Below, piece after piece: positions 1 to 6,652 of a DNA stretch of 20,290 nucleotides (position 1 is the first letter of the stretch; each line of letters opens with the position of its first letter). This stretch comes from AC-32 sp036265535 (GTDB lineage Bacteria > Actinomycetota > Thermoleophilia > Gaiellales > Gaiellaceae). The position numbers and the translations under genes were made by a program. The notes beneath the pieces are model-generated. The model did not search any database, had not been told where the DNA came from, and saw only the letters and a list, made by a program, of their open reading frames with translations. The stretch spans positions 1 to 20,290 of the forward strand of contig DATAOV010000098.1 in NCBI GenBank assembly GCA_036265535.1, written 5' to 3'.

Positions 1-107
1 AGGGCAAGGGCCCCGGCCACGATGGCAAGCCTGAGAAGCCGGTGAGTCCGCCGCCGCCGCCCGACGAGCGCACGTCGGCAGTGAGCTCCGGCAAGTCCGG
101 CCGTTAG
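1..107 (+). CDS. C-terminal tail of a protein that begins before the window
   Basis: An open frame enters from the left edge (first complete codon at base 3) and stops at TAG 105-107. The 34 visible residues are Gly, Lys, Pro and Ser rich, with a run of five prolines in the middle, and end in SSGKSGR. This looks like a disordered, basic C-terminal tail rather than a folded domain. No function can be given from the tail alone. It is on the same strand as the small gene that follows 18 nt later. The frame is open to the edge but short, so it may be chance. Confidence 0.45.
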   Translation, partial: GKGPGHDGKPEKPVSPPPPPDERTSAVSSGKSGR

Positions 108-125
108 CTGCTACAACACCCCTCC

Positions 126-338
126 ATGAGCATCTTCAACCGCAGGAACGCGATCCTCGGCTGGGCTGTGTGGCAGGGGAGCAAGCGCTTCGCGAAGCTC
201 AAGGCTAAGGGCGTCACGCCGTCCCGCGGCGGCTCGAACAAGTCGCTCCTCGCCTTCAGCGTCGCAGGCGTGAGCGTCGCCGGCATCGTCGGAGCGCTCA
301 CCTTCTGGCGCAAGCACCAGAGCGCCGCTGAGTCCTAG
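126..338 (+). CDS. small single-pass membrane protein, unknown function (70 aa)
   Basis: An ATG frame of 70 residues with a basic N-terminal half (Arg/Lys clusters at residues 6-7 and 20-28) and one hydrophobic segment at about residues 41-60, followed by a short charged tail (WRKHQ). This fits a small bitopic inner-membrane protein with its basic N-terminal part in the cytoplasm. There is no clear Shine-Dalgarno; a TACAAC box lies at 112-117, 8 nt before the start, so a leaderless or very short leader is possible. I do not recognise the family. Codon use is GC-rich at third positions like the neighbours, and no other frame here looks better. Confidence 0.6.
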   Translation: MSIFNRRNAILGWAVWQGSKRFAKLKAKGVTPSRGGSNKSLLAFSVAGVSVAGIVGALTFWRKHQSAAES

Positions 339-348
339 CGCTTCGCAC

Positions 349-377
349 TAGACCGCAGGCCCGCACCGCTTTAGCGT
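349..377 (+). promoter_or_regulatory. candidate sigma-70-type promoter of the cNMP-domain gene
   Basis: TAGACC at 349-354 and TAGCGT at 372-377 are separated by 17 nt. They match -35 (4 of 6 to TTGACA) and actinobacterial TANNNT -10 boxes. The start of transcription would be near 384, just ahead of the strong ribosome site GGAGGAGGG (389-397) of the gene at 402. Confidence 0.4.
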
Positions 378-401
378 TGCCCGCAACCGGAGGAGGGCCA
401 G

Positions 402-1394
402 ATGCGCGTCGAGTCAGCCGTCACGTCGATCACGTGGATTCCGTCCGAGGCGATCTCGGGCATGCCGAAGCTGCCGTTCGAGATGGGGATGGCGCACTAC
501 GACGAGCCCCCGCCCGACCGCATCGGCGATCTCGACCCGCTGCACGAGAACGACCTCTTCCTCGAGGCGAACGAGCTGAAGGCCTGGATCGAGGTCGAGG
601 ACGGCAAGGTCGTCGACCAGGGCTACTCCGGCAAGGGCCGGATCGGCGTCACTCGAATCAAGCTCGGCCAACGCGAGATTGCCTTCGCCGCGGTTCAGTA
701 CCCGTTGCTCCAGACCGAGCCCGAGGTCGGCGACGGCTGGGTCAGGTTCGTCCAGTCGGCCGGCGGCCACATGGGCCTGCCCGCGCCGCGCCGGGTCAGC
801 GGCAAGCCGTTCTTCCGGGTCAAGTCCGCCTCCGCGTGGACGACGCTCCAGCTGATCGTCTACGCCGACGGTTCGTCGAAGCATTCGCTCCTCGGCGCGA
901 GCCCGTTCCCGCGCCACTGGATCTACGACAAGGACGGCGTGCTGGTCGAGAAGTCCGGCACGATCGACTTCGCCAAGTGGTACCGCGAGTCGCACGGGTC
1001 GAACACCCCTTGGGGCGAGGAGGACTCGCCGACCCTCGTGACCGCGGTCGAGTCGGAGCTCGAGCGCGACCTCTCCGCCTCGGTCATGCGCGGAGACAAG
1101 GCGGCCGAGCGGCGCAAGCTCGGAGAAGGCGAGGTGCTCTGCGAGCAGGGCGCCGACGGGAACGAGCTCTACCTGGTCCTGGACGGCGTCCTCTCGGTCG
1201 AGGTCGATGGCGAGCCCGTCGCCCAGGTCGGCCCGGGCGCGCTGCTCGGCGAGCGGGCGCTGCTGGAGGGCGGCAAGCGAATGGCGACCCTGCGGGCGGC
1301 GACTCCCGCTCGCGTCGCGGTCGTGCCGGCGGACGCAATCGACGAGGCTGCGCTGCCAGAGCTCGCCGCGGCCCACAAGCGCGAGCGGGCCTAG
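402..1394 (+). CDS. unknown N-terminal domain fused to a C-terminal cyclic-nucleotide-binding domain (330 aa)
   Basis: The ATG at 402 follows a near-perfect ribosome site (GGAGGAGGG). Residues about 235-320 form a cNMP-binding (CAP-effector-type) beta-roll: GEGEVLCEQGADGNELYLV, a following strand pair, then the phosphate-binding cassette LGERALLEGGKRMAT with Glu284, Arg285 and Arg293. The pattern resembles the family motif GE-A-L-x-R-A-T, so ligand binding looks plausible. Residues 1-225 are soluble, mixed alpha/beta, with no signal peptide or membrane segment, and I cannot assign them to a known family. There is no helix-turn-helix after the cNMP domain, so this is not a CRP/FNR transcription factor. 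Inference: a cytoplasmic protein whose N-terminal activity is controlled by a nucleotide. A second cNMP-domain protein lies at 8637-10262. Confidence 0.85.
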   Translation: MRVESAVTSITWIPSEAISGMPKLPFEMGMAHYDEPPPDRIGDLDPLHENDLFLEANELKAWIEVEDGKVVDQGYSGKGRIGVTRIKLGQREIAFAAVQYPLLQTEPEVGDGWVRFVQSAGGHMGLPAPRRVSGKPFFRVKSASAWTTLQLIVYADGSSKHSLLGASPFPRHWIYDKDGVLVEKSGTIDFAKWYRESHGSNTPWGEEDSPTLVTAVESELERDLSASVMRGDKAAERRKLGEGEVLCEQGADGNELYLVLDGVLSVEVDGEPVAQVGPGALLGERALLEGGKRMATLRAATPARVAVVPADAIDEAALPELAAAHKRERA

Positions 1395-1442
1395 AGCCAG
1401 CCACCGTCTCCCGGCAGCACCAGAGTCATCGGTCGCACGACA

Positions 1443-1483
1443 ACCGTTGCAGCTATTCGACCACCGCTGCAGCGGTTTGCAAC
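1443..1483 (+). promoter_or_regulatory. operator-like nested repeats upstream of the secreted Asp-box protein
   Basis: Two near-identical 11-mers, ACCGTTGCAGC (1443-1453) and ACCGCTGCAGC (1463-1473), lie exactly 20 bp (two helical turns) apart. The second is the left part of a perfect 14-bp palindrome, ACCGCTGCAGCGGT (1463-1476). An outer inverted pair, GTTGCA (1446-1451) and TGCAAC (1478-1483), flanks it. This is the usual look of a site for a dimeric or tetrameric repressor (for example LacI-like). The regulator is not visible in the window. Confidence 0.4.
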
Positions 1484-1519
1484 AATTCCCCGCTTCGACA
1501 ACTCGGAGGGGAGAGACGC

Positions 1520-3343
1520 ATGCGACGATTCGTTGTTCTCGCCATGGCGGGGCTGTGTATAGCCGGTCTCGTCTCTGCGGCCCAGACTTCAATCGCGGCA
1601 CCATCCGAGCCAGACGACCGGGTGACGCCCGCGACCACCTACGTGCGGCACGACGGCGGCACCGATCGTGCCATCCAGCACTGTTCGGACACCTCGACGA
1701 GCACCGCGCCGGACACTCCCGGAGACGGTGACTCGGACTCCAACGACGGCGGCGCGTTCCGCCAGGGCAACGAGCCTTCGGTCGCGATCGACCCGACCAA
1801 CCCCGAGCTCGTCTTTGCCAGTTGGAACGACTATTGCGACACCGACCTCGGCGGCGGCTGGCAGGGTCTCGCCTACTCGACGAACAGCGGTGAGACCTGG
1901 ACGCCGTCCAAGATCCCCGGCTACCCGAGCGACACCTCGGCCGAGGGCATCGCCTCCCCGCTGCACGGCCGCCAGGCCGAGGCGGGCGATCCGCTGCTCG
2001 CGTTCGACAGCGACGGGCGGCTCTTCGCCGGCGGGATCGCCTTCAACCGCGTCAACCCGCAGAACGGCGACGTGTGGGTGGCGAGCTACGCGAGCACGCC
2101 GCACCCGAGCGGCTACCCGAAGGACTATCTGCGAACGGTCGTGGTCGGCCAGGGAACGCCGGCCCTGAACGGCATCTTCGAGGACAAGCCTTCGCTGGAA
2201 GTCGACCGCACCGGCGGCGTGCACGACGGCAACGTCTACATCTGCTGGTCCCGCTTCGTCGGCTTCAACGGCCGGACGAAGATCTCCTTCAGCCGCTCGA
2301 CGGACTCTGGTCTGACGTTCTCGAACCCGATCGAGCTGTCCTTCGGTAAGGACGTGCAGGGCTGCGACATCGCGATCGAGCACGACGGGGACGTCTACGT
2401 TGCATGGGGCACGCGAGACACGCCGTCCTCGAACACCGCGCAGGGCCTCGCCCTGGCCCGATCGACCAACGGCGGGGCAAGCTTCGCACCCGCCCATCAG
2501 ATCGCCACCTTCACGCGGTACTTCCCGTCCGACGGCGCCCGCGACTGCGGGGATGGCGCCTTCATTTGCCCGGCGCAGTTCGTGTTCTTCCGCGTGCCGC
2601 TCGAGCCGCGGATCACGGCCGACCAGAGTGGCGGGCTGGCGGGTGTCTTCGCCACCTACAACGCCGTCGATCCGGCGACCGTCGTGCCGAGCACCTCGTC
2701 CTATAGCTCGGCCGGGCCGAACTCCGGCTTCGTCGGCCGCTCCGTCGTCTACGTCATCCGCTCCGTGGACAACGGCGGCACCTTCGACGCGGCGGTTCCC
2801 GTCGACCCTGCCGGCGGGCGTGGGCACCAGTTCTTCCCTGACATCGATGCTCTCGGTGGCAAGCTGGTGGCGGTCTGGCAGGACAACCGAACCGACGACG
2901 CGTACAGCGTCCAGCTACCGATCGGGAACACGCTCGATCTGCAAGGCCGGCCCGTTGCATCCGGCACGGACGTCGTCGGCACGTACGCGTCGGTCTCCGA
3001 CGACGGGAGTACGTTCACCCCGCAGGGCGACATGTCCTCGGCGACACACCAGCCGTCGTACGAGATGTTCGGCAATCGCCAGATCCCGTTCCAGGGCGAC
3101 TACAACTGGGTCGCGCTCGCGTTCGACCCGACCACGACACCGACGTCGCTCTTCGGCTACACGGGCTGGACGGACAACCGGGACGTCCGTCCTGGCGAGG
3201 ACATCAGGGAGACCGACTACCTCGATGGCTTCGACGTGTTCCAGTGCCGAACGCCGACGGCGCTGGAGCCGGATACCTGCCCGAACGCGCACGGGCTCGA
3301 CCAGAACATCTACGGCCAGTCGCTCACGCTGCCTGTCGGCTGA
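1520..3343 (+). CDS. secreted Asp-box (BNR-repeat, sialidase-fold) beta-propeller protein (607 aa)
   Basis: ATG 1520 was chosen because GGAGGGGAG (1505-1513) sits 6 nt upstream and a classic signal peptide follows: basic MRRF, hydrophobic residues 5-21, a likely cut after residue 27 (TSIAA/PSEP). Five Asp-box motifs (S-x-D/N-x-G-x-T-W/F) are visible at about residues 120-127 (STNSGETW), 260-267 (STDSGLTF), 315-322 (STNGGASF), 415-422 (SVDNGGTF) and 493-499 (SDDGSTF), the signature of sialidase-type propeller blades. The repeated NEPSVAIDPTNPELVFASW and VYVAW/AVWQDNR segments fit the blade strands. I cannot identify the Arg triad of true sialidases, so exo-sialidase activity is not supported; a carbohydrate-binding or structural extracellular propeller is equally likely. 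The region after the signal peptide (30-80) is Asp/Ser/Thr-rich and probably a linker. Confidence 0.85.
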   Translation: MRRFVVLAMAGLCIAGLVSAAQTSIAAPSEPDDRVTPATTYVRHDGGTDRAIQHCSDTSTSTAPDTPGDGDSDSNDGGAFRQGNEPSVAIDPTNPELVFASWNDYCDTDLGGGWQGLAYSTNSGETWTPSKIPGYPSDTSAEGIASPLHGRQAEAGDPLLAFDSDGRLFAGGIAFNRVNPQNGDVWVASYASTPHPSGYPKDYLRTVVVGQGTPALNGIFEDKPSLEVDRTGGVHDGNVYICWSRFVGFNGRTKISFSRSTDSGLTFSNPIELSFGKDVQGCDIAIEHDGDVYVAWGTRDTPSSNTAQGLALARSTNGGASFAPAHQIATFTRYFPSDGARDCGDGAFICPAQFVFFRVPLEPRITADQSGGLAGVFATYNAVDPATVVPSTSSYSSAGPNSGFVGRSVVYVIRSVDNGGTFDAAVPVDPAGGRGHQFFPDIDALGGKLVAVWQDNRTDDAYSVQLPIGNTLDLQGRPVASGTDVVGTYASVSDDGSTFTPQGDMSSATHQPSYEMFGNRQIPFQGDYNWVALAFDPTTTPTSLFGYTGWTDNRDVRPGEDIRETDYLDGFDVFQCRTPTALEPDTCPNAHGLDQNIYGQSLTLPVG

Positions 3344-3358
3344 GCCCTGAAACATGCA

Positions 3359-3392
3359 CGGCGGCCGCCCGCTTGCAAGCGGGCGGCCGCCG
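3359..3392. terminator. 34-nt perfect palindrome, likely bidirectional terminator
   Basis: Bases 3359-3392 are a perfect inverted repeat with centre TTGCAA and a stem of up to 14 GC-rich pairs (arms around GCGGCCGCCCGC). It starts 16 nt after the stop of the Asp-box gene and ends 21 nt before the stop of the converging small gene at 3414-3566, so it could end both transcripts. The tract after it on the + strand has no T run; the - strand side has a few T residues. Termination is therefore inferred mainly from position and stem strength. Confidence 0.6.
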
Positions 3393-3413
3393 GCAGCGGC
3401 GAGTCGCCCCCTA

Positions 3414-3566
3414 CTAGCTGCGGACGAGCTCGGCCTCGCGCTCCTCGACCTCCGGCTCAGGCTCTTCCGCCTTGGGCTCGGTCGTGGAGATGAAGCGGAG
3501 CCGCTCGGCTTCGCGCTCGAGCTCGCGCCGCTCCCACTCCTCGCGCTCGTGCTTCGACCAGCACAT
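3414..3566 (-). CDS. tiny highly charged helical protein, unknown function (50 aa)
   Basis: A longer frame is open to 3662, but the ATG at 3566 is preceded by a perfect ribosome site on the - strand (AAAGGAGG, complement of 3573-3580) with 6-nt spacing, so this start is preferred. The 50 residues begin MCWSKHERE and are then dominated by Glu and Arg (EWERRELEREAERLR), predicting one long charged helix, followed by a Pro/Glu-rich acidic tail. No signal or membrane segment is present. The Cys/Trp/His N-terminus (CWSKH) is the only non-helical feature. It diverges from the barrel-protein pair at 3678 and converges on the Asp-box gene. I do not recognise a family; the strong ribosome site argues that it is expressed. 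Confidence 0.65.
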   Translation of the reverse strand: MCWSKHEREEWERRELEREAERLRFISTTEPKAEEPEPEVEEREAELVRS

Positions 3567-3616
3567 GCTGAGCCTCCTTTCGCGTGTGCTCCGACAAGGT
3601 AGCGCTGGTCGGCGTC

Positions 3617-3660
3617 TTGAACCGACCGAGAGGGGGGTCGTAGGATCGGCGGTGACCGCC
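3617..3660 (+). promoter_or_regulatory. promoter plus operator-like dyad for the barrel-protein pair
   Basis: TTGAAC (3617-3622) and TAGGAT (3641-3646), 18 nt apart, make the best sigma-70-type promoter in the window. Just after the -10, GGCGGT-G-ACCGCC (3648-3660) is a perfect 13-bp dyad that would span the transcription start near 3653, a good place for a repressor. On the opposite strand a TACCTT box (complement of 3597-3602) could serve the divergent 50-aa gene. Confidence 0.5.
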
Positions 3661-3677
3661 ATCAGAAGGAGGGCACG

Positions 3678-3989
3678 ATGTACGGAAGGCTCGTCTCGTT
3701 TTCAGGTGCCGATCCCGAGAAGCGCGAGCAAGCGATCGAGACCATCCAGAAAACGGTGATCCCAATGCTGCGAGGCTACGACGGCTACGCCGGCTACATC
3801 GCGCTGTACGACGCGGACAACCGGCGCGCGAAGGCCGTCCTGCTCTGGGACAGCGCCGAGGCGGCCGAAGAGGCCGAGAAGGAGCTCGCGGAACGCCGCC
3901 TGAAGATCGCCGGGAGCGTCGGCCTGACGGTCGAGTCGGCGGATCTGTACGAGGCCCCCGTCGTCGAGCTGGAAGGAGCTCGCGTATGA
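3678..3989 (+). CDS. small dimeric alpha/beta-barrel (ABM/Dabb-like) protein (103 aa)
   Basis: ATG 3678 has AAGGAGGG (3666-3673) in front. The 103 residues show the ferredoxin-like beta-alpha-beta-beta-alpha-beta order of the antibiotic-biosynthesis-monooxygenase / stress-responsive barrel superfamily: strand YGRLVSFSG, helix 14-32 (PEKREQAIETIQKTVIPML), strand YAGYIALYDADNRRAKAVLLWDS, helix 60-75, last strand VESADLYEAPVVE. Such proteins dimerise into a barrel and range from heme or quinone enzymes to structural proteins. No catalytic residues stand out, so the substrate is unknown. The stop overlaps the next start (ATGA), indicating translational coupling with a second protein of the same fold. 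Confidence 0.75.
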   Translation: MYGRLVSFSGADPEKREQAIETIQKTVIPMLRGYDGYAGYIALYDADNRRAKAVLLWDSAEAAEEAEKELAERRLKIAGSVGLTVESADLYEAPVVELEGARV

Positions 3990-4258
3990 CGACGCTGCTC
4001 ATACATCACCGCGTGGGCGACTACGAGGCCTGGAGGCAGGTCTACGACAGCGTCGGTGAGATGCAGCGCGACGGCGGTGTCCGCTCGCATCGCGTCTGGC
4101 GCTCGGCCGACGACCCGAACATGGTCGTCGTGGAGCACGACTTCGACTCGCGTGAGGCAGCAAAGCAGTTCATGGACCGCTCCGACCTGCGCGAGGTGAT
4201 GGTCCGCTCCGGCGTCGACGAGTCGTCGGTGCAGGCCGAGCTCCTCGACGAGGCCTAG
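3986..4258 (+). CDS. second small alpha/beta-barrel protein, coupled to the first (90 aa)
   Basis: The ATG at 3986 overlaps the upstream stop (ATGA) and has GGAAGGAG at 3971-3978. The sequence has the same fold class: strand TLLIHHRVGDYEAWRQVYD, helix 20-29, strands SHRVWRSADDPNMVVVEHDF, helix 52-63 (REAAKQFMDRSD), and a final strand near residue 80 (VQAELL). The H-x-V-x-D-Y-x-x-W opening is typical of cyclase/ABM-like small barrels. Coupling and similar fold suggest that the two products could form a heterodimer or act on one substrate; this is inference. Its TAG stop (4256-4258) shares the bases CTAG with the stop of a decayed aminotransferase end on the other strand. Confidence 0.75.
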   Translation: MTTLLIHHRVGDYEAWRQVYDSVGEMQRDGGVRSHRVWRSADDPNMVVVEHDFDSREAAKQFMDRSDLREVMVRSGVDESSVQAELLDEA

Positions 4259-4347
4259 CCGGCAGAGAACGCGGAGGCGAGACGCTCGAGCCCGAGCTCG
4301 AGCGTCTCGTTGCTGACCGCGGGCTCGGGCGGATTACCCCTTGCCAG
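4255..4347 (-). pseudogene. decayed copy of an aminotransferase C-terminus
   Basis: Read on the - strand, this stretch encodes AVSNETLELGLERLASAFSAG and stop, closely matching the end of the intact aminotransferase at 5278-6405 (AVSDETLELGLERLARAFS). At DNA level 4289-4310 and 5306-5327 are 22 identical bases, and similarity runs on to TTGCCA (4341-4346). Upstream of the matched residues the reading frame is broken by small deletions relative to the intact copy (around 4326-4336). Only the last 25-30 codons exist, so this is a remnant. The differences show it is not a fresh duplication. Confidence 0.7.
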
Positions 4348-4366
4348 GCCGGCGGGCGCGCATCGA

Positions 4367-4372
4367 TACGGT
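4367..4372 (+). promoter_or_regulatory. -10 box of a leaderless transcript (aldo/keto reductase)
   Basis: TACGGT (TANNNT class) ends 6 nt before the GTG at 4379, the spacing expected when transcription begins on the start codon itself. No Shine-Dalgarno is present. A TTGCCA at 4341-4346, inside the aminotransferase remnant, could act as -35, though a 20-nt gap is long. Confidence 0.4.
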
Positions 4373-4378
4373 TGCTGT

Positions 4379-5281
4379 GTGCGCGTGCGTAAGCTCGGGC
4401 CGCTCGAGGTGAGCGTCGTCGGACTCGGCTGCAACAACTTCGGCCGTCGCCTCGACGAGGCCGGGACGAAGGCGGTCGTCGACGCCGCCCTCGATGTCGG
4501 TGTCACGTTCTTCGACACCGCCGACCGCTATGGCGGGCCGGGTGAGAGCGAGAGGCTGCTCGGCAACGTGCTCCGCGGGCGCCGTGACCGGGTCGTGCTC
4601 GCGACCAAGTTCGGCATGACGATGGGGGACGGCGTCGAGCGCCGCGGCACGCGGAACTACATGAAGTGTTCGATCGAAGGCTCGCTACGCCGCCTGCAGA
4701 CCGACCACGTCGACCTCTACCAGCACCATGAGGAGGACACCGGAACGCCACTCGAGGAGACGTTCGCGGCGCTCGACGAGCTCGTCGCCGCGGGAAAGAT
4801 CCTCGCCTACGGCACTTCGAACTACAGGCCAGAGACGCTTGAGCGCGCCAGGTCGATTGCCGGCACCGCGTACGTCTCGGAGCAAAGCGAGTACTCGTGG
4901 CTCGATCGACGGGCCGAGGCGGATCTGCTACCGACCTGCGAGCGGCTCGGCCTGTGCTTCATCTCGCACTCGCCGATCGGCAGCGGCCTACTGACCGGCA
5001 AGATCCGCCGCGACCGGCCACCGGCCGAAGGAACGCGCTTGCACGGCCATGACATCCCGGAGCAGGAGCTCGAGGTCGCCGAGAGGCTGACCGCCTGGGC
5101 CGAGGCGCACGGCGTCTCGCTGCTCGAAGTTGCCATCGGCGGCCTCGCCGCCGTGTCGCCGGTGGCGTCGGTCATCCCAGGAGCGACCACGCCCGAGCAG
5201 GTGCGCGCCAACGCGGCGGCAGGCGAGTGGGTGCCGACGGAGGAAGAACTCAACGAGCTGAGAGCAGTCCAAGTCGCCTAG
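4379..5281 (+). CDS. aldo/keto reductase (300 aa)
   Basis: An NADPH-dependent (by family) carbonyl reductase with the TIM-barrel AKR fold. The catalytic tetrad is visible: Asp46 and Tyr51 in FFDTADRYGG, Lys77 in VLATKFGM, His116 in DLYQHHEEDTG. The cofactor-site segments YGTSNY (144-149) and the late VASVIPGATTPEQVRAN, which binds the adenine phosphate, are also present. Length is normal (about 300). The frame is open further upstream to 4310, but that part overlaps the aminotransferase remnant and lacks AKR similarity; GTG 4379 is chosen for the VRVRKLGPLEVSVVGLG start and the leaderless -10 box 6 nt before it. GTG 4385 is an alternative. The stop overlaps that of the converging aminotransferase (CTAG). 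Substrate unknown. Confidence 0.9.
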   Translation: MRVRKLGPLEVSVVGLGCNNFGRRLDEAGTKAVVDAALDVGVTFFDTADRYGGPGESERLLGNVLRGRRDRVVLATKFGMTMGDGVERRGTRNYMKCSIEGSLRRLQTDHVDLYQHHEEDTGTPLEETFAALDELVAAGKILAYGTSNYRPETLERARSIAGTAYVSEQSEYSWLDRRAEADLLPTCERLGLCFISHSPIGSGLLTGKIRRDRPPAEGTRLHGHDIPEQELEVAERLTAWAEAHGVSLLEVAIGGLAAVSPVASVIPGATTPEQVRANAAAGEWVPTEEELNELRAVQVA

Positions 5282-6405
5282 GAGAAGGCGCGCGCCAGGC
5301 GCTCCAGCCCGAGCTCGAGCGTCTCGTCGCTGACGGCAAGGCTGAGGCGGATCCAACCCTTGCCACTGGGCCCGAAGCCCTCGCCGGGCGCAACCGCGAC
5401 GCGGTGCTCTGCGAGCAGGCTCTCGGCGGTGACCCCCTCGGGCAGCTTCATCCAGATGTAGAAGGTGCCCTCGCAGGTCTGGGGCCCGAGCGCCTCGATC
5501 ACGCGGTCGCGCCGGCGTTGGTAGGTGTTGCGCCGCTCGGCCACGGAGTCCTGGGGCCCGGTCAGCGCCGCGATGCAGGCCTCTTGGATCGGCCGGAAGA
5601 TTCCGACGCGGCAGTGGTCGTTCAGCAGGTTGATCCGCTCGACGATCTCCGCGTTCCCGACCACGAAGCCCACGCGCCAGCCGGCCATGCCGTACGACTT
5701 GGACATCGAGAACATCTCCACGCCGACGTCCTTCGCGCCCGGCGTGGCGAGGAAGCTCCTGGGCTCGCGCCCGTCGAAGACGAGGTCGCCGTAGGCGAAG
5801 TCGTGCACGACGGCGGCTCCGGTCGTCTCAGCGTAGGCGACAGCGTCCTCAAAGGCGCCGTCGGGCACCGCGACGGCAGCCGGGTTGGAAGGGAAGTTGA
5901 GGTACAGGGCCGCAACATCGTCAGCGGGCGCCTGGGTGAAGTCGGGCGGCCACCCGCTCCCCGGGTCGAGCGGCACATGGGCGATGTCCGCCCCGGCGAG
6001 CGCCGGCCCAGATGGGTAGTCCGGGTAGTAAGGATCGGGCAGCACGACGGTCTGCCCCTCTTCGGCGAGCGCGAGACAGAGCTCGACGATCGCGGTCTTG
6101 GTGCCCGGAACGACCGCCACCTCGGCGTCGGGATCGAGCTGAACTCCGTAGTGCGACCCATAGCGCTCGGCCAGGGCGGCGCGCAGCTCCGGCAGGCTGC
6201 GGAACGGCGCGTAGCCGTGCGCGGTCTCCAGCCCGGAGGCCTCACCGAGCGCGTCCACGACGTGAGCGGGCGGTCCGGTCTCCGGGTTGCCCCGCCCAAG
6301 GTCGACGAGCGGCTCGCCCACGAGCGCGTATTTCGTGACCCGCGCGAGCAGCCCGCCGAAGTACTGCTCGGGAAGTCGTTCGATCCGCGCCGGCCGCCCT
6401 CGCAT
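5278..6405 (-). CDS. class I/II PLP-dependent aminotransferase (375 aa)
   Basis: A fold-type I aminotransferase that moves an amino group between an amino acid and a 2-oxo acid; cytoplasmic. Visible landmarks: GRGNPETGPP (38-46) and GYAPFRSLPELRAALAERY (64-82) near the N-terminus, PGTKTAI (100-106) at the phosphate cup, PDPYYPDY (123-130), Asn174 in NFPSNP, Asp202 and Tyr205 in HDFAYGDL, the Schiff-base Lys236 in SMSKSYGMAGWR, and the carboxylate-binding Arg in GKGWIRLSLAVS near the end. The pattern resembles the LL-diaminopimelate / alanine / aspartate transaminase group, but the substrate cannot be fixed. The ATG is preceded on the - strand by TACGAT and exactly 6 nt, with no ribosome site, so a leaderless mRNA is likely. 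A decayed second copy of its 3' end lies beyond the reductase gene. Confidence 0.9.
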   Translation of the reverse strand: MRGRPARIERLPEQYFGGLLARVTKYALVGEPLVDLGRGNPETGPPAHVVDALGEASGLETAHGYAPFRSLPELRAALAERYGSHYGVQLDPDAEVAVVPGTKTAIVELCLALAEEGQTVVLPDPYYPDYPSGPALAGADIAHVPLDPGSGWPPDFTQAPADDVAALYLNFPSNPAAVAVPDGAFEDAVAYAETTGAAVVHDFAYGDLVFDGREPRSFLATPGAKDVGVEMFSMSKSYGMAGWRVGFVVGNAEIVERINLLNDHCRVGIFRPIQEACIAALTGPQDSVAERRNTYQRRRDRVIEALGPQTCEGTFYIWMKLPEGVTAESLLAEHRVAVAPGEGFGPSGKGWIRLSLAVSDETLELGLERLARAFS

Positions 6406-6411
6406 CGGGCG

Positions 6412-6417
6412 ATCGTA
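6412..6417 (-). promoter_or_regulatory. -10 box of a leaderless transcript (aminotransferase)
   Basis: On the - strand TACGAT is followed by 6 nt (CGCCCG) and then the ATG at 6405. It overlaps the TAA (complement of 6418-6420) that ends a coding-like scrap upstream. Confidence 0.4.
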
Positions 6418-6652
6418 TTACTGCCCCCTGCTGGCCGGGTCGACGCCCGCGAAGCTGAGGAAGTCGGTCATCCGGAAGCCGGAGCCGGCCGAGGCGACGA
6501 CCTGGTACGCAGCATGAACGTCGCGATCGCGCACGCAGGCGGTGGCGGTCCTGGTCGCGTTGCCGAAGGTGCTGGAGGTCCGCTGCCGAACGATCGAGGA
6601 CTTGCGGCTCGTCAATGCGCTCTGCCGCTTTGTGGAGCTCGCCTCAGCGTGA
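6418..6652. other. coding-like scraps of two opposite frames, no intact gene
   Basis: Between the aminotransferase and the toxin there are about 220 nt without a complete gene. On the - strand, 6418 to about 6530 reads RDVHAAYQVVASAGSGFRMT and on to a TAA, with codon-position composition like a real gene end. On the + strand, 6518-6652 reads a hydrophobic/helical peptide (AVAVLVALPKVLEV, then RTIEDLRLVNALCRFVELASA and TGA) with about 89% GC at third positions by hand count. Neither has a good start, and a TGA (6515-6517) precedes the + frame. I read these as remnants of two different genes meeting head to tail at about 6518, but such short stretches can mislead. Confidence 0.35.

Noticed and set aside
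377..1519. In-frame extension of the Asp-box protein far upstream (988 residues in all)
   Set aside because: It covers the whole cNMP-domain gene in another frame; the signal peptide and ribosome site at 1520 fix the true start.
4310..4378. Reductase start at 4310
   Set aside because: The extra 23 residues overlap the aminotransferase remnant and have no similarity to aldo/keto reductases, which begin around the KLGPLEVSVVGLG segment.
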